Under the pieces are notes generated by a model. The model was not told the DNA's origin. It did no database searches and saw only the letters and a program-made list of their open reading frames with translations. Both the position numbers and the translations under genes were made by a program. This document shows, in pieces, positions 44,310 through 57,835 of a stretch of 64,000 bases of DNA. Positions within the stretch are counted from its first letter, which is position 1. Every line of letters begins with the position of its first letter. This stretch comes from Prevotella sp. oral taxon 376 (GTDB taxonomy: Bacteria > Bacteroidota > Bacteroidia > Bacteroidales > Bacteroidaceae): assembly GCF_003043945.1 (NCBI RefSeq), contig NZ_PYXG01000001.1, positions 1,352,501-1,416,500 on the forward strand, given 5' to 3'.

Positions 44310-44855
44310 ATGGCTGATACAGGAAAGAACTGGTATGTACTTCGCTCTGTTAGTGGAAAAGAGGCTAAGTTGAAGGAATACATCGAGGCTGAGATGAAAC
44401 ACAACACGCTACTCAGCTCCAATGTTTTTCAGGTGTTGATACCTACAGAGAAACAGGCTTCTTTGCGTAATGGGAAACGAGTGGAGAAAGAGAAAATGCG
44501 TCTCCCGGGGTATGTCTTTATCGAGGCTCATCTTATAGGCGATGTTGCACATACACTTCGTTTTATGCCTAACTGCTTGGGCTTTCTTGGAGGCCTTGAC
44601 AATCCATCACCAGTACCTCAGGCGGATATCAACCGAATGCTCGGTGCTGCTGAAGAAGCAGAACTGACGAATGAATATACTACTCCATTTGAAGTTAATG
44701 CGACCGTTAAGGTTACTGACGGACCTTTCAGTGGTTTCAGTGGTGTTATCGAAGAGGTTAACACCGAGAAGCGTAAATTGAAAGTGATGGTGAAAATTTT
44801 TGGTCGAAAGACTCCTTTGGAGTTAGGCTTTATGCAAGTAGAAAAAGAAGGATAG
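44310..44855 (+). CDS. nusG: Transcription termination/antitermination factor NusG
   Basis: 181 residues: NGN domain (about 5-120, NWYVLRSVSGKEAKLKEYIE, MRLPGYVFIEA) and a C-terminal KOW domain (about 128-178, VKVTDGPFSGFSGVIEEV). It binds RNA polymerase and couples it to Rho or to the ribosome. It lies between secE and rplK in the canonical order. Confidence 0.97.
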   Translation: MADTGKNWYVLRSVSGKEAKLKEYIEAEMKHNTLLSSNVFQVLIPTEKQASLRNGKRVEKEKMRLPGYVFIEAHLIGDVAHTLRFMPNCLGFLGGLDNPSPVPQADINRMLGAAEEAELTNEYTTPFEVNATVKVTDGPFSGFSGVIEEVNTEKRKLKVMVKIFGRKTPLELGFMQVEKEG

Positions 44856-44888
44856 CGCGCAAATTGTTACGGTGTGTCTATTCTTATA

Positions 44889-44926
44889 TATAGTCGCGGG
44901 AGGCTTCCACTCTTACGGCTTATAGC
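44889..44926 (+). promoter_or_regulatory. Candidate L1-binding autoregulatory leader
   Basis: The 99-bp gap between nusG and rplK contains CGCGGGAGGCTTCC followed by TTACGGC, closed by AGTCG/CGGCT. This resembles the L1 recognition motif (GGGAGG with an opposing TTAC) found in L11-L1 operon leaders. Pairing is short and I have not folded it. Confidence 0.4.
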
Positions 44927-44954
44927 AAATCAAATTAATTATTAACAAAGAAAA

Positions 44955-45395
44955 ATGGCTAAAGAAGTTGCTGGATTAATCAAATTACAGATTAAAGGTG
45001 GCGCTGCGAATCCTTCTCCTCCAGTAGGACCTGCACTTGGTTCTAAGGGTATTAACATTATGGGATTCTGCAAAGAATTCAACGCCCGCACCCAGGATAA
45101 GGCAGGGAAAGTTCTTCCTGTTGTTATCACTTACTATACCGACAAGTCTTTCAGCTTCATTATCAAGACTCCTCCGGCAGCAGTTCAGTTGCTTGAGGCA
45201 GCCAAGGTAAAGACGGGTTCCGGTCAGCCTAACCGAAAGAAGATTGCTTCAGTTACCTGGGAACAGGTAAGGGCAATCGCTGAGGACAAGATGCCTGACT
45301 TGAATTGCTTCACGGTTGAAAGTGCTATGCACCTTATTGCTGGTACAGCAAGGAGCATGGGTATTACTGTAAAAGGGGACTTCCCTGGTAAATAA
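44955..45395 (+). CDS. rplK: 50S ribosomal protein L11
   Basis: 146 residues: [20 protein letters not shown] at the N-terminus, then [19 protein letters not shown] and the rRNA-binding C-terminal domain ending [13 protein letters not shown]11 forms the stalk base with L10 and L12. First gene of the rplKAJL-rpoBC cluster. Confidence 0.98.
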   Translation: MAKEVAGLIKLQIKGGAANPSPPVGPALGSKGINIMGFCKEFNARTQDKAGKVLPVVITYYTDKSFSFIIKTPPAAVQLLEAAKVKTGSGQPNRKKIASVTWEQVRAIAEDKMPDLNCFTVESAMHLIAGTARSMGITVKGDFPGK

Positions 45396-45415
45396 TTTAT
45401 AACTTCAATTTGGAA

Positions 45416-46108
45416 ATGAGTAAACTGACAAAAAATCAAAAATCAGTAGCTGATAAGGTTGAAGCAGGGAAGGCATACACTTTGGAGGAAGCTTCAAAGT
45501 TGGTTAAAGATATTACCACGACCAAGTTTGATGCTTCTGTTGATATTGATGTACGCTTAGGAGTCGATCCTCGTAAGGCTAATCAGATGGTTCGTGGTGT
45601 AGTTTCACTGCCCAATGGAACCGGTAAGGCCACACGAGTTCTGGCTCTCTGTACTCCTGATCAGGAAGCTGCTGCTAAAGAGGCAGGTGCTGATTATGTT
45701 GGTCTTGACGAGTATGTCGAAAAGATCAAAGGCGGATGGACAGATATTGATGTTATCATCACTATGCCGTCTTGTATGGGAAAGATAGGTCCATTGGGTC
45801 GAGTACTCGGTCCTCGCGGTCTTATGCCAAACCCTAAGAGCGGTACTGTAACCATGGATGTTGCTAAGGCAGTAAAGGAAGTTAAGCAGGGTAAAATCGA
45901 CTTCAAGGTTGATAAGGCTGGTATTATACATACATCAATCGGAAAAATCAATATGACATCCGAGCAGATCTTTGGTAATGCCAAGGAGTTTATCTCTACA
46001 GTCATCAAGCTGAAGCCTGCTGCTGCAAAAGGTACATATATCAAGAGTATCTTTATTTCTAGCACAATGAGTAAGGGTATTAAGGTTGATCCAAAATCAG
46101 TTGAATAA
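45416..46108 (+). CDS. rplA: 50S ribosomal protein L1
   Basis: 230 residues with the L1 signature region [20 protein letters not shown] and [13 protein letters not shown]. The ATG at 45416 is preferred over the TTG at 45410. L1 binds the 23S L1 stalk and, in other bacteria, represses its own operon, which agrees with the candidate leader upstream of rplK. Confidence 0.98.
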   Translation: MSKLTKNQKSVADKVEAGKAYTLEEASKLVKDITTTKFDASVDIDVRLGVDPRKANQMVRGVVSLPNGTGKATRVLALCTPDQEAAAKEAGADYVGLDEYVEKIKGGWTDIDVIITMPSCMGKIGPLGRVLGPRGLMPNPKSGTVTMDVAKAVKEVKQGKIDFKVDKAGIIHTSIGKINMTSEQIFGNAKEFISTVIKLKPAAAKGTYIKSIFISSTMSKGIKVDPKSVE

Positions 46109-46126
46109 CTCTAAAAGTTTTGTAAA

Positions 46127-46645
46127 ATGAAAAAGGAAGTAAAAGATACTATTATTGCTGAGCTTGGGCAGAAGCTGAAGGAATTCCCACATTTTTATCT
46201 GGTAGATGTTACCGGTTTAAATGCAGAGGATACTAGCGCGCTCCGTCGCAATTGCTTCAAGAAGGAAATTAAGATGGTCGTTGTAAAGAATAATCTTCTT
46301 CACAAGGCTTTTGAGGCTTCTGATATTGATTTTGAACCTTTGTATACTGCATTGAAAGGTACTACTGCTGTGATGTTCACACAGACAGCGAATGTTCCTG
46401 CAAAGTTGCTGAAAGATTATAAGAAAGTAGGTATTCCTGCCCTTAAGGCTGCTTATGCCGAGGAAAGTATCTTTGTAGGTGCTGATAAACTCGATGAACT
46501 TGCAGCTCTCAAGAGCAAGAACGAACTTATCGCAGATGTTGTGGCATTGCTGCAATCTCCGGCAAAGAATGTTGTTTCTGCTCTTCAGTCAGGCGCAAAC
46601 ACTATCCACGGTGTGCTCAAGACTTTAGGCGAGCGTCCTGAATAA
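46127..46645 (+). CDS. rplJ: 50S ribosomal protein L10
   Basis: 172 residues: FPHFYLVDVTGLNAEDTSAL, KMVVVKNNLLHKAF, GTTAVMFT and a C-terminal helix that carries L7/L12 dimers. It lies 18 bp after rplA. Confidence 0.97.
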   Translation: MKKEVKDTIIAELGQKLKEFPHFYLVDVTGLNAEDTSALRRNCFKKEIKMVVVKNNLLHKAFEASDIDFEPLYTALKGTTAVMFTQTANVPAKLLKDYKKVGIPALKAAYAEESIFVGADKLDELAALKSKNELIADVVALLQSPAKNVVSALQSGANTIHGVLKTLGERPE

Positions 46646-46700
46646 CAAACATCAATTAAAGTCAATAACTTAGTAAAAATAAAATTAAATTTAGAATAAA

Positions 46701-47090
46701 ATGGCAGATATTAAAGCTATTGCTGAGGAGTTGGTAAACCTCACAGTTAAGGAAGTTAATGAGTTGGCAACAGTCCTGAAGGACGAGTATGGTATTGAGC
46801 CTGCTGCTGCAGCTGTTGCTGTAGCTGCTGGTCCTGCTGCTGGCGGCGCAGCTGAGGCAGCAGAGGAGAAATCTTCTTTCGATGTGGTCCTCACCGAGGT
46901 TGGTGCTACAAAGCTCCAGGTTGTGAAGGCTGTAAGAGAGGCTTGCGGTCTTGGCTTGAAAGAAGCTAAGGATCTCGTAGACGGCGTGGAGCATGCTCCT
47001 GTAGCAGTTAAGGAAGGTCTCTCTAAGGAAGAGGCTGAGAACTTGAAAAAGGCTATCGAGGAAGCTGGTGCTAAAGTAGAGCTCAAGTAA
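46701..47090 (+). CDS. rplL: 50S ribosomal protein L7/L12
   Basis: 129 residues: N-terminal dimerisation helices ([20 protein letters not shown]), an Ala/Gly-rich hinge (about 36-53) and the globular factor-binding domain ([33 protein letters not shown]). The stalk recruits translation GTPases. Confidence 0.98.
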   Translation: MADIKAIAEELVNLTVKEVNELATVLKDEYGIEPAAAAVAVAAGPAAGGAAEAAEEKSSFDVVLTEVGATKLQVVKAVREACGLGLKEAKDLVDGVEHAPVAVKEGLSKEEAENLKKAIEEAGAKVELK

Positions 47091-47115
47091 TACGACTCTA
47101 ATTACTCTAAAATAC

Positions 47116-47153
47116 GGTTAGGATATGCCCAGTCGGTGTGTCCTAACCTTTTT
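47116..47153 (+). terminator. Attenuator between rplL and rpoB
   Basis: Perfect 8-bp stem GGTTAGGA / TCCTAACC with a 17-nt loop and a run of five T residues, 26 bp after rplL and 70 bp before rpoB. It should end part of the transcripts and lower rpoBC output relative to the ribosomal proteins. Confidence 0.8.
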
Positions 47154-47222
47154 GTGTCTTTTTAAGGACCAAAGCTTTTGCAAGCCGGAGAGGCTAATCA
47201 AACTGAATATTATAACTATTAT

Positions 47223-50200
47223 ATGGCTACAAAAATTGTTGATAACAGAGTAAATTTTGCCAGCGTGCATAATCCGTATCCATATCCGGATTTTCTCGAT
47301 GTGCAGTTGAAGTCTTTCAAGGACTTCCTACAGTTGGATACTCCGCCAGAGGAACGCAAGAACGACGGGCTATATAGGGTGTTCGCGGAGAACTTTCCTA
47401 TTACCGATACTCGTAATAATTTCGTCCTTGAGTTCTTGGATTACTATGTTGATCCTCCGCGCTATACCATTGACGAGTGTCTTGAGCGTGGTCTGACATA
47501 TAGTGTACCTTTGAAGGCCAGGATGAAGCTTTACTGCACGGACCCGGATCATGAGGCTTTTGCACCTGTAACTCAGGATGTGTTCTTGGGAACCATTCCG
47601 TATATGACGGCAAATGGCACCTTTATTATTAATGGAGCAGAGCGTGTAGTCGTTGCTCAGTTGCACCGTTCTCCGGGCGTGTTTTTCAGCAGTACATTGC
47701 ATGCGAATGGCACTCCGCTTTATAGCGCTCGTATCATTCCGTTCAAGGGCTCATGGATAGAGTTCTCTATTGACATCAACAATGTGATGTATGCCTATAT
47801 AGATCGCAAGAAGAAGTTGCCTATCACGACCCTTCTCCGCGCTATCGGCTATGAAAGCGACAAGGATATTCTTCAGATATTTGACCTTTGTGAAGAGGTG
47901 AAAGTAAACAAGAAGAACATGAAAGCCGCTATCGGTCGCAAGCTTGCTGCCCGTGTGCTGAAGAGCTGGAACGAAGACTTTGTTGATGAGGATACGGGTG
48001 AGGTTGTTTCTATTGAGCGTAACGAAGTAATTCTCGATCGTGAGACAGAAATTACAGCCGAGAGTGTAGAAGAAATTCTTGATAGTGGGGCTTCGACAAT
48101 CCTGCTTCATAAGGATCAGGAGGCAGCTCAGAAGTATTCTCTCATTTTCAATACTCTGCAGAAAGATCCTTCTAACTCCGAGAAAGAGGCCGTGCTCTAT
48201 ATCTATCGTCAGTTGCGTAATGCGGACCCTGCTGATGATGCCAGTGCTCGTGAAGTTTTTACCAATCTGTTCTTCTCTGATAAGCGTTATGATCTTGGTG
48301 AGGTCGGTCGTTATCGAATCAACAAGAAACTGGGTCTTAATATAGATTCAGATATTCGTGTCTTGACCAAAGAAGATATTATAGAGATTATCAAATATCT
48401 GATTAATCTGATCAACTCCAATGCCGCACTTGATGATATCGATCACCTGAGTAATCGCCGTGTTCGCACGGTCGGCGAGCAGTTGGCAAATCAGTTCTCT
48501 ATAGGTTTGGCTCGTGTTAGTCGCACTATCCGTGAGCGTATGAATGTACGCGACAACGAGGTGTTTACCCCGACAGATTTGATTAATGCCAAGACAATCT
48601 CCAGCGTAATCAATTCTTTCTTCGGAACGAATCCCCTTAGCCAGTTCATGGACCAGACCAATCCATTGGCGGAAGTTACGCATAAGCGCCGCCTTTCAGC
48701 CCTTGGCCCTGGCGGCCTTACCCGTGAGCGTGCAGGATTTGAGGTTCGTGATGTACACTATACTCACTATGGACGCCTTTGTCCGATTGAGTCGCCTGAA
48801 GGACCAAACATCGGGCTGATTTCTTCGCTCTGTTTATATGCGAAAATTAATGATCTTGGCTTCATCGTAACCCCTTACCGCAAGATCGTGAATTCTGTTG
48901 TGGATATGGACAACGATCATGTTGCCTATCTTACTGCCGAGGAAGAAGAAGACCGGATTATTGGTCAGGGCAATGCTCCTCTCAATGCAGATGGAAGTTT
49001 CGTTCGTAAGATGGTTAAATGCCGTCAGGATGCTGACTATCCGGTAGTGCCGCCTTCTCAGGTAGACTATATGGATGTATCTCCACAGCAGATTGCTTCC
49101 CTGTCTGCAGGTCTGATTCCTTTCTTGGAACATGATGACGGGCATCGTGCCTTGATGGGATGTAATATGATGCGCCAAGCAGTCCCCCTGCTTCATAACG
49201 ACGCACCCATCGTAGGTACAGGTTTGGAGAAAAAGGCCTGCGAGGATTCACGCACGATGATAACTGCTGAAGGTGATGGTGTCATAGAATATGTTGACGC
49301 AACGACGATTCGCATTCTCTATGACCGTACAGAGGAGGAGGAGTTTGTAAGTTTCGAGCCTGCCTTGAAAGAATATAGAATTCCCAAGTTCCGTCGGACA
49401 AACCAGAACATGACCATCGACCTTCGTCCTATTTGCGACAAGGGCCAGCGTGTTAAGAAAGGTGATATCCTGACAGAAGGGTATGCTACTGAAAATGGAG
49501 AACTTGCATTGGGCCGTAACCTTCTCGTCGCTTATATTCCTTGGAAAGGTTATAACTACGAGGACGCCGTCGTGATTTCGGAGCGTATGGTTCGCGAGGA
49601 TGTATTAACCTCCGTCCATGTTGATGAATATTCTTTAGATGTTCGTGAGACCAAGCGTGGTTATGAGGAATTTACATCCGATATTCCCAATGTATCGGAG
49701 GAGGCGACGAAGGATCTTGATGCTAATGGTATCATCCGTGTCGGTGCTCGTGTGGAGCCAGGTGATATCCTGATTGGTAAGATATCTCCTAAGGGAGAGA
49801 GCGATCCATCTCCGGAAGAGAAACTGCTCCGTGCTATTTTTGGCGATAAGGCTGGTGATGTAAAGGATTCCTCGTTGAAGGCTAATCCGTCGCTGACGGG
49901 TGTCATCATAGATAAAAAGTTGTTTTCCCGCTCTATCAAGACTCGTGAGTCAAAGAAGCAAGACAAGGTTCTCTTGGCTAAGATTGACGAGGAATATGAG
50001 GCAAAGATAGACGATTTGAAGGATATTCTTGTAGATAAGTTGCTCGAGCTCACCAAGGGCTTGAAATCACAGGGCATCAAAGATTATACCGGTGCGGAGA
50101 TTATTACGAAAGGTAGCAATTTTACGGTTGCGGTCTTGAAGAATATTGAATACGACGGTATTGAGAGCAATAACTGGACGAATGACGAGCATAAGAACAA

Positions 50201-51035
50201 GCTTATCTCTAAGCTTATTATGAATTATATGCGTAAGTATAAGCAGATGGATGCCGAGTTGAAGCGCCGTAAGTTTGCCATTACGATTGGCGACGAGCTT
50301 CCTTCTGGAGTGATCCAGATGGCAAAAGTCTATGTTGCTAAGAAGCGTAAGATTCAGGTAGGCGATAAGCTTGCTGGTCGTCATGGTAATAAGGGTATTG
50401 TTTCTAAAGTAGTCCGTATGGAGGACATGCCGTTCCTTGAGGACGGGCGCCCGGTAGATTTGGTACTCAACCCGATGGGCGTGCCTTCTCGTATGAACCT
50501 TGGCCAGATATTCGAGGCTATCCTCGGTGCTGCAGGTAAGAAACTCGGTGTTAAGTTCGCAACTCCAATTTTTGATGGAGCCAAGCTTGACGACCTGCAG
50601 AAATGGACTGACAAGGCAGGTCTCCCACGCTTATGCTCTACTCATATATATGATGGTGAGACTGGTGAGATGTTTGACCAGCCCGCAACAATTGGCATAA
50701 CCTACTTCTTGAAACTTGGCCATATGGTTGAGGACAAGATGCATGCTCGCTCAATTGGTCCTTATAGTTTAATTACTCAGCAGCCTCTTGGAGGTAAGGC
50801 TCAGTTTGGAGGCCAGCGTTTCGGAGAGATGGAGGTTTGGGCACTCGAAGGTTTCGGTGCCGCTCATGTGCTTCAGGAGATTTTGACAATCAAGAGTGAT
50901 GATGTTGTCGGTCGTTCGAAGGCTTATGAGGCCATAGTTAAGGGCGATCCTCTTCCAACCCCGGGTATCCCAGAATCGCTCAATGTGCTTCTCCACGAGC
51001 TTCGTGGACTGGGATTAAGTGTGAAACTTGATTAA
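47223..51035 (+). CDS. rpoB: RNA polymerase beta subunit
   Basis: 1270 residues from [15 protein letters not shown]; the in-frame ATG-less extension to 47178 is not conserved in kind. Landmarks: the rifampicin-pocket region ([40 protein letters not shown]), [13 protein letters not shown], the [12 protein letters not shown] catalytic-core segment and the C-terminal [20 protein letters not shown] clamp. The rifampicin cluster has the sensitive-type residues DQ, H, R and S as far as I can judge. It is followed by rpoC after 30 bp. Confidence 0.99.
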   Translation: MATKIVDNRVNFASVHNPYPYPDFLDVQLKSFKDFLQLDTPPEERKNDGLYRVFAENFPITDTRNNFVLEFLDYYVDPPRYTIDECLERGLTYSVPLKARMKLYCTDPDHEAFAPVTQDVFLGTIPYMTANGTFIINGAERVVVAQLHRSPGVFFSSTLHANGTPLYSARIIPFKGSWIEFSIDINNVMYAYIDRKKKLPITTLLRAIGYESDKDILQIFDLCEEVKVNKKNMKAAIGRKLAARVLKSWNEDFVDEDTGEVVSIERNEVILDRETEITAESVEEILDSGASTILLHKDQEAAQKYSLIFNTLQKDPSNSEKEAVLYIYRQLRNADPADDASAREVFTNLFFSDKRYDLGEVGRYRINKKLGLNIDSDIRVLTKEDIIEIIKYLINLINSNAALDDIDHLSNRRVRTVGEQLANQFSIGLARVSRTIRERMNVRDNEVFTPTDLINAKTISSVINSFFGTNPLSQFMDQTNPLAEVTHKRRLSALGPGGLTRERAGFEVRDVHYTHYGRLCPIESPEGPNIGLISSLCLYAKINDLGFIVTPYRKIVNSVVDMDNDHVAYLTAEEEEDRIIGQGNAPLNADGSFVRKMVKCRQDADYPVVPPSQVDYMDVSPQQIASLSAGLIPFLEHDDGHRALMGCNMMRQAVPLLHNDAPIVGTGLEKKACEDSRTMITAEGDGVIEYVDATTIRILYDRTEEEEFVSFEPALKEYRIPKFRRTNQNMTIDLRPICDKGQRVKKGDILTEGYATENGELALGRNLLVAYIPWKGYNYEDAVVISERMVREDVLTSVHVDEYSLDVRETKRGYEEFTSDIPNVSEEATKDLDANGIIRVGARVEPGDILIGKISPKGESDPSPEEKLLRAIFGDKAGDVKDSSLKANPSLTGVIIDKKLFSRSIKTRESKKQDKVLLAKIDEEYEAKIDDLKDILVDKLLELTKGLKSQGIKDYTGAEIITKGSNFTVAVLKNIEYDGIESNNWTNDEHKNKLISKLIMNYMRKYKQMDAELKRRKFAITIGDELPSGVIQMAKVYVAKKRKIQVGDKLAGRHGNKGIVSKVVRMEDMPFLEDGRPVDLVLNPMGVPSRMNLGQIFEAILGAAGKKLGVKFATPIFDGAKLDDLQKWTDKAGLPRLCSTHIYDGETGEMFDQPATIGITYFLKLGHMVEDKMHARSIGPYSLITQQPLGGKAQFGGQRFGEMEVWALEGFGAAHVLQEILTIKSDDVVGRSKAYEAIVKGDPLPTPGIPESLNVLLHELRGLGLSVKLD

Positions 51036-51065
51036 ACGAGAACCCTTTTAACAAATATAAGAAAC

Positions 51066-54000
51066 ATGGCTTTCAAAAAAGATACAAAGGTAAAGAATAA
51101 TTTTACGAAGATTACCATCGGACTGGCTTCTCCTGAAGAAATCCTGGAAAATTCGTATGGTGAGGTTACCAAGCCTGAAACCATCAATTATCGTACATAT
51201 AAGCCGGAGCGCGACGGCCTTTTCTGCGAGCGCATTTTTGGTCCGACCAAGGATTATGAGTGTGCCTGTGGTAAGTACAAGCGCATCCGCTATAAGGGTA
51301 TTGTTTGCGACCGTTGCGGTGTTGAGGTTACCGAGAAGAAAGTGCGTCGTGAGCGTTCGGGTCATATCGAGCTCGTCGTTCCGGTTGCTCATATCTGGTA
51401 TTTCCGTTCATTGCCGAATAAGATAGGCTACCTGTTGGGAATTCCCACAAAGAAGCTTGATTCTGTTATCTACTATGAGAAGTATATTGTTATCAAGCCT
51501 GGCAAACTCGAGGGAACTTCCGATGCAGAAGGGGTAGAGCTCAATGGCTCTCACAAATACGACCTCCTTTCCGAGGAAGAGTATCTTGATATCGTCGATA
51601 ACCGTCTCGAACCTAATAACGATCTTTTGGATGATGCTGATCCTAACAAGTTTATTGCGAAGATGGGTGCCGAAGCAATCCAGAATCTTCTCGCAGAACT
51701 TAGTACAGAGGATGAAAATGGTCAGACAGGGCTCGATAAGATATCTTATGAATTGCGCGACCGTGCCAACAACGACTCTTCTGCGCAGCGTAAGACCGAC
51801 GCCTTGAAACGCTTGCAGGTCGTTGAGGCTTTCCGTGGATCAAAGAATATCAATAGGCCAGAGTGGATGATTATGAAGATTATTCCGGTAACTCCACCAG
51901 AGCTTCGTCCTCTGATTCCGCTGGATGGTGGCCGTTTCGCCACATCCGATTTGAATGATCTCTATCGTCGTGTGATTATCCGTAACAATCGTCTGAAGCG
52001 ATTGGTGGAAATCAAGGCTCCTGAGGTTATTCTCCGCAATGAGAAACGCATGTTGCAGGAGGCTGTCGACTCTTTGTTCGATAACTCCCGCAAGGCAAGC
52101 GCCGTCAAGAGCGAAAGTAATCGTCCTTTGAAGTCTCTTTCTGATTCTCTGAAAGGTAAGCAAGGGCGCTTCCGTCAGAACTTGCTCGGTAAGCGTGTTG
52201 ACTATTCAGCTCGTTCCGTAATTGTTGTCGGTCCAGAGTTAAAGATGGGCGAGTGTGGTCTTCCTAAGTTGATGGCTGCAGAGCTCTACAAACCTTTCAT
52301 TATCCGTAAGCTCATCGAACGGGGTATCGTGAAGACCGTGAAGAGTGCTAAGAAAATCGTAGATCGCCGCGAGCCGGTAATCTGGGATATCTTGGAGAAT
52401 GTGATGAAAGGGCATCCCGTTCTCTTGAACCGTGCTCCTACGCTTCACAGGCTTGGAATTCAATCTTTCCAGCCAAAGATGATAGAGGGCAAGGCTATCC
52501 AGCTTCATCCGTTGGCCTGTACGGCGTTCAATGCCGACTTCGACGGCGACCAGATGGCTGTCCATCTTCCTTTGAGTAACGAGGCAGTCCTTGAAGCTCA
52601 GGTGTTGATGCTTCAGAGCCATAACATTCTCAATCCTGCAAATGGCGCTCCTATTACCGTTCCTTCTCAAGATATGGTATTGGGATTGTATTACATCACT
52701 AAGATACGCCCGGGAGCAAAGGGCGAAGGACTGACATTCTATGGTCCGGAGGAAGCTTTTGTCGCAAACAACGAAGGCCGTTGCGACCTGCATGCGCAGG
52801 TAAAGGTCATGGTCGATGATGTTGTTGATGGCAAGCCTGTCCGTCATTTGGTGGAGACTTCGGTAGGTAGGGTGATTGTCAATCAGATTATACCTGTAGA
52901 GATTGGTTACTTCAACGATGTAATTTCCAAGAAGACATTGCGTGGCATCATTGCCAATGCCATTAAGGCTGTAGGTATGGCTCGCGCTTGTGAATTTCTG
53001 GATGGCATCAAGAACTTGGGTTATCGTATGTCTTATGTGGCCGGCCTTTCTTTCAACCTTGACGACATCATTATTCCGAAGGAGAAAGTTTCCATTGTAG
53101 AGAAGGGGAACAAGGAAGTAGAGGAAATCACCAACAACTATAATATGGGTTTCATCACCGATACCGAGCGTTACAATCAGGTCATCGACGCGTGGACTCA
53201 TGTCAACAACGAGCTTGGTGATGTCTTGATGAAGGAAATGACCGAGGCCGACCAAGGGTTCAATGCCGTCTTCATGATGTTGGATTCCGGTGCTCGTGGT
53301 TCTAAGGATCAGATTAAGCAGCTCTCTGGTATGCGAGGGTTGATGGCCAAGCCGCAGAAGGCTGGTGCTGACAGCCGTGGTACGATAGAGAATCCTATCC
53401 TTTCTAACTTTAAGGAAGGCATGTCTGTGCTGGAATATTTTATTTCCTCTCACGGTGCCCGTAAAGGTCTTGCCGATACGGCCATGAAGACTGCCGACGC
53501 CGGTTATCTGACCCGCCGTCTTGTGGATGTCAGCCACGATGTGATTATCACGGAAGACGACTGCGGTACATTGCGGGGTCTTGAATGCCGTGCGTTGAAG
53601 AATGGCGATGAAGTCATCGCTACTCTCGGTGAGCGCATCTTGGGTCGTGTGTCAGTTCATGATATCTTGGATCCTACGACAGGCGAGCTCATTTGTTCTG
53701 CCGGCGAGCAGATCACGGAGGATGCCGTTGCGAAGATAGAGGCTACTCCTATCGAAATGGTTGAAATCCGTTCCGTGCTCACTTGCGAGAGCAAGAAGGG
53801 CGTTTGTGCTAAGTGCTATGGTCGTAACCTTGCCACTGCCCGTATGGTACAGAAGGGCGAGGCTGTGGGTGTCATTGCGGCACAGGCCATTGGCGAGCCA
53901 GGTACGCAGCTTACACTGCGCACTTTCCATGCCGGCGGTGTGGCAGGTGGAGCGGCAGCGAATGCCTCTATCAAGGCAAAGAATGATTCTAAGATTGAGT

Positions 54001-55412
54001 TCGACGAGCTTCGTACCGTTGACTTTAAAGATGAGGAAGGCAAGGATTGCAAGATGGTGGTAAGCCGACTGGCTGAAATCCGTTTCGTGGATTCCAATAC
54101 TAATATCGCGTTGAGTACGCTGAATGTGCCTTATGGTAGTTCACTCTATTTTGTCCATGGAGATACCGTTAAGAAAGGCGACCTTATCGCCAAGTGGGAT
54201 CCGTTCAATGCCGTGATCGTAAGTGAATATGCTGGTACGCTGAAGTTCCACGATGTTGTCGAAGGTTCGACCTATAAGGCAGAGACCGATGAAACCACGG
54301 GCTTGACGGAGCGTATCGTCGTGGAGCCCAAGGAGCGCAACCTTGTTCCTTCATGCGATGTCATCGATAAGAACGGTAATATTGTTGCAACTTATAACTT
54401 CCCGATAGGAGGACACATTGCCGTTGAGGATGGCGAGACCATCGTAACCGGTAAGACGCTTGTCAAGATACCTCGTAATGTGGCAAGCGCAGGTGATATT
54501 ACCGGTGGCCTTCCACGCGTGCAGGAACTTCTCGAGGCTCGTAATCCGTCTAATCCGGCTGTCGTATCTGAAATCGACGGTGAGGTGAGCATGGGTAAGA
54601 TTAAGCGTGGTAGCCGTGAGATCGTCGTTACTTCCAAAACAGGCGACCAGAAGAAGTATCTTGTCAGCTTGAATCGTCAGATTCTCGTGCAGGAGCATGA
54701 TGCCGTCCGTGCGGGCACTCCGCTTTCCGACGGCGTCGTAACCCCCGACGATATTCTTGCAATCCAGGGTCCTACTGCCGTGCAGGAGTACATTGTAAAT
54801 GAGGTGCAGGATGTGTATCGGCTTCAGGGTGTGAAGATCAACGATAAGCATTTCGAGATTATCGTTCGTCAGATGATGCGTAAGGTACAGATTAACGATC
54901 CGGGCGACACCACTTTCCTTGAGCAAGAACTTGTTGATAAACTTGATTTTGCCGACGAGAACGATCGTATCTGGGGAAAGAAAGTGGTAGTGGATGCCGG
55001 CGACTCTGATATTATGCGGAAAGGACAGATCGTAACGGTGCGTAAGTTGCGTGATGAGAACTCAAGTCTGAAGCGCCGCGACCTTCGTCTTGTCCAGGTG
55101 CGTGAGGCCGTTCAGGCTACTGCCACACAGGTGCTTCAGGGCATTACCCGTGCAGCTCTTGGTACGAAGAGCTTCATGAGTGCCGCGTCATTCCAGGAGA
55201 CAACCAAGGTTTTGAACGAGGCTGCCATTCGTGGTAAGGTAGATACGCTGGAAGGAATGAAGGAAAATGTCATCTGCGGGCACTTGATTCCGGCTGGCAC
55301 AGGGCAGCGTTCTTTCGACAAGCTCATCGTTGGTAGCCGTGAGGACTACGAGCGTATGGAGGCCAATCGCAAGAACATACTCGACTTTGCTGATAATGTT
55401 GTGGCTGAATAA
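51066..55412 (+). CDS. rpoC: RNA polymerase beta' subunit
   Basis: 1448 residues. The N-terminal zinc ribbon has CACGKYK and CDRCGVEV (about residues 62-82). The catalytic magnesium loop is NADFDGDQM with Asp491, Asp493 and Asp495. Further landmarks are the bridge and trigger-helix region ([39 protein letters not shown]) and a second zinc site with [14 protein letters not shown] strong terminator follows. Confidence 0.99.
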   Translation: MAFKKDTKVKNNFTKITIGLASPEEILENSYGEVTKPETINYRTYKPERDGLFCERIFGPTKDYECACGKYKRIRYKGIVCDRCGVEVTEKKVRRERSGHIELVVPVAHIWYFRSLPNKIGYLLGIPTKKLDSVIYYEKYIVIKPGKLEGTSDAEGVELNGSHKYDLLSEEEYLDIVDNRLEPNNDLLDDADPNKFIAKMGAEAIQNLLAELSTEDENGQTGLDKISYELRDRANNDSSAQRKTDALKRLQVVEAFRGSKNINRPEWMIMKIIPVTPPELRPLIPLDGGRFATSDLNDLYRRVIIRNNRLKRLVEIKAPEVILRNEKRMLQEAVDSLFDNSRKASAVKSESNRPLKSLSDSLKGKQGRFRQNLLGKRVDYSARSVIVVGPELKMGECGLPKLMAAELYKPFIIRKLIERGIVKTVKSAKKIVDRREPVIWDILENVMKGHPVLLNRAPTLHRLGIQSFQPKMIEGKAIQLHPLACTAFNADFDGDQMAVHLPLSNEAVLEAQVLMLQSHNILNPANGAPITVPSQDMVLGLYYITKIRPGAKGEGLTFYGPEEAFVANNEGRCDLHAQVKVMVDDVVDGKPVRHLVETSVGRVIVNQIIPVEIGYFNDVISKKTLRGIIANAIKAVGMARACEFLDGIKNLGYRMSYVAGLSFNLDDIIIPKEKVSIVEKGNKEVEEITNNYNMGFITDTERYNQVIDAWTHVNNELGDVLMKEMTEADQGFNAVFMMLDSGARGSKDQIKQLSGMRGLMAKPQKAGADSRGTIENPILSNFKEGMSVLEYFISSHGARKGLADTAMKTADAGYLTRRLVDVSHDVIITEDDCGTLRGLECRALKNGDEVIATLGERILGRVSVHDILDPTTGELICSAGEQITEDAVAKIEATPIEMVEIRSVLTCESKKGVCAKCYGRNLATARMVQKGEAVGVIAAQAIGEPGTQLTLRTFHAGGVAGGAAANASIKAKNDSKIEFDELRTVDFKDEEGKDCKMVVSRLAEIRFVDSNTNIALSTLNVPYGSSLYFVHGDTVKKGDLIAKWDPFNAVIVSEYAGTLKFHDVVEGSTYKAETDETTGLTERIVVEPKERNLVPSCDVIDKNGNIVATYNFPIGGHIAVEDGETIVTGKTLVKIPRNVASAGDITGGLPRVQELLEARNPSNPAVVSEIDGEVSMGKIKRGSREIVVTSKTGDQKKYLVSLNRQILVQEHDAVRAGTPLSDGVVTPDDILAIQGPTAVQEYIVNEVQDVYRLQGVKINDKHFEIIVRQMMRKVQINDPGDTTFLEQELVDKLDFADENDRIWGKKVVVDAGDSDIMRKGQIVTVRKLRDENSSLKRRDLRLVQVREAVQATATQVLQGITRAALGTKSFMSAASFQETTKVLNEAAIRGKVDTLEGMKENVICGHLIPAGTGQRSFDKLIVGSREDYERMEANRKNILDFADNVVAE

Positions 55413-55430
55413 TGTTCCGCTCTCTTTATA

Positions 55431-55474
55431 ACAGGGGCTGCAGGCATTCATTTGCTTGCGGCCTCTTGTTTTTT
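55431..55474 (+). terminator. Terminator of the rplK-rpoC operon
   Basis: Stem ACAGGGGCTGCAGGC / GCTTGCGGCCTCTTGT with wobble pairs and an 8-nt loop, followed by six T residues, 18 bp past rpoC. Confidence 0.8.
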
Positions 55475-55957
55475 AAAAATACTCTTGATAGAGCCATGCG
55501 ATGCTTCATAGACGATTGTTTTTCCCTCGTTATAATAACTTTATCTATGGTCTGTCGTAATGCTGTTGATGAGACACGACCTTGTTTCTCTTAAACTTGA
55601 AGTCCTTGAATGATTTAATTAAACAGGTGTAAGGAGTGAAACTGTCTGTCTTGTTTGTATTGTAAAGCTTATTTTAAAACTTACTTTGTGTTAATGCTCT
55701 CTGATTCATTGAGATAAAATGTCAGAAAATCATCCACATCACAAGAGGCCAGGGCCAGAAGCCCCCACATCATTTAAATTGCCTTTTTCTTCATTGTTCC
55801 CCTTTTGCCGTTCGTGTAAATATGCGGCAAATATACCTTCCGGTTCTCTTATGAGCAAGCGAAAGTTGAGATTTTTATGCGCTTGCGGCCTTGGGAGAGC
55901 CACAATCGGGGATTCGGCTTATCAGGTCGAAGGGTATTGTCAGCCGTTGATAAGGCG
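55475..55957. other. Gene-free stretch between rpoC and guaB, left part
   Basis: I see no supportable gene. An open frame of 92 codons at 55719-55997 has no signal or family resemblance and runs into the repeat array. The composition shifts from AT-rich next to rpoC to GC-rich near 55900. Confidence 0.5.
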
Positions 55958-56020
55958 GTTACACGCTGCTTGTAATCCCGTTACACACTGCTTGTAATCC
56001 TGTTACACGCTGCTTGTAAC
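55958..56020. repeat. 63-bp array of three 22-bp palindromic units, second family
   Basis: Units at 55958-55979, 55980-56001 and 56002-56020, each GTTACACrCTGCTTGTAAy, an imperfect palindrome (GTTACA ... TTGTAAC). The units differ at one or two positions only. The length and the 22-bp period equal those of the GACAAAATCG arrays although the sequence is unrelated. The rest of the interval, 56021-56290, shows no gene I can support. Confidence 0.85.
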
Positions 56021-56298
56021 ATTCCCGGAGGTGAATAGCCCGTTTGTCAGGGATGGCCGCCTTTCCGCCGATCTGATGCCGGGAAGTTTCCCATGTCTAC
56101 CCGGCTTGCCTCTTTCCCGTCCCTGGGGCTTTGGAGAAAGACGGGATGAAGGTCGGCGGCAGACCTATCACGCCCCTTGCTTTCTTGACTTTCAGACGGC
56201 GGGAGGGCAGTGTATCGGTTATGTCGGAATCGTGCGTTAAATACCATTAAATGCGCGAGAAATTCATGGAAAGCGGTTCAAATGTGGATTTTTATTGT

Positions 56299-56306
56299 TA
56301 AATTTG
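56299..56306 (+). promoter_or_regulatory. -7 box of guaB
   Basis: TAAATTTG, 27 bp before the guaB ATG. Confidence 0.6.
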
Positions 56307-56324
56307 CACGCAATAAATTTCTAA

Positions 56325-57818
<1,494 letters not shown>

Positions 57819-57835
57819 ACAGAATCGAAGAAGAA

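Noticed and set aside
55719-55997. 92-codon open frame between rpoC and guaB
   Set aside because: No signal, domain or promoter box; its end lies inside the repeat array.
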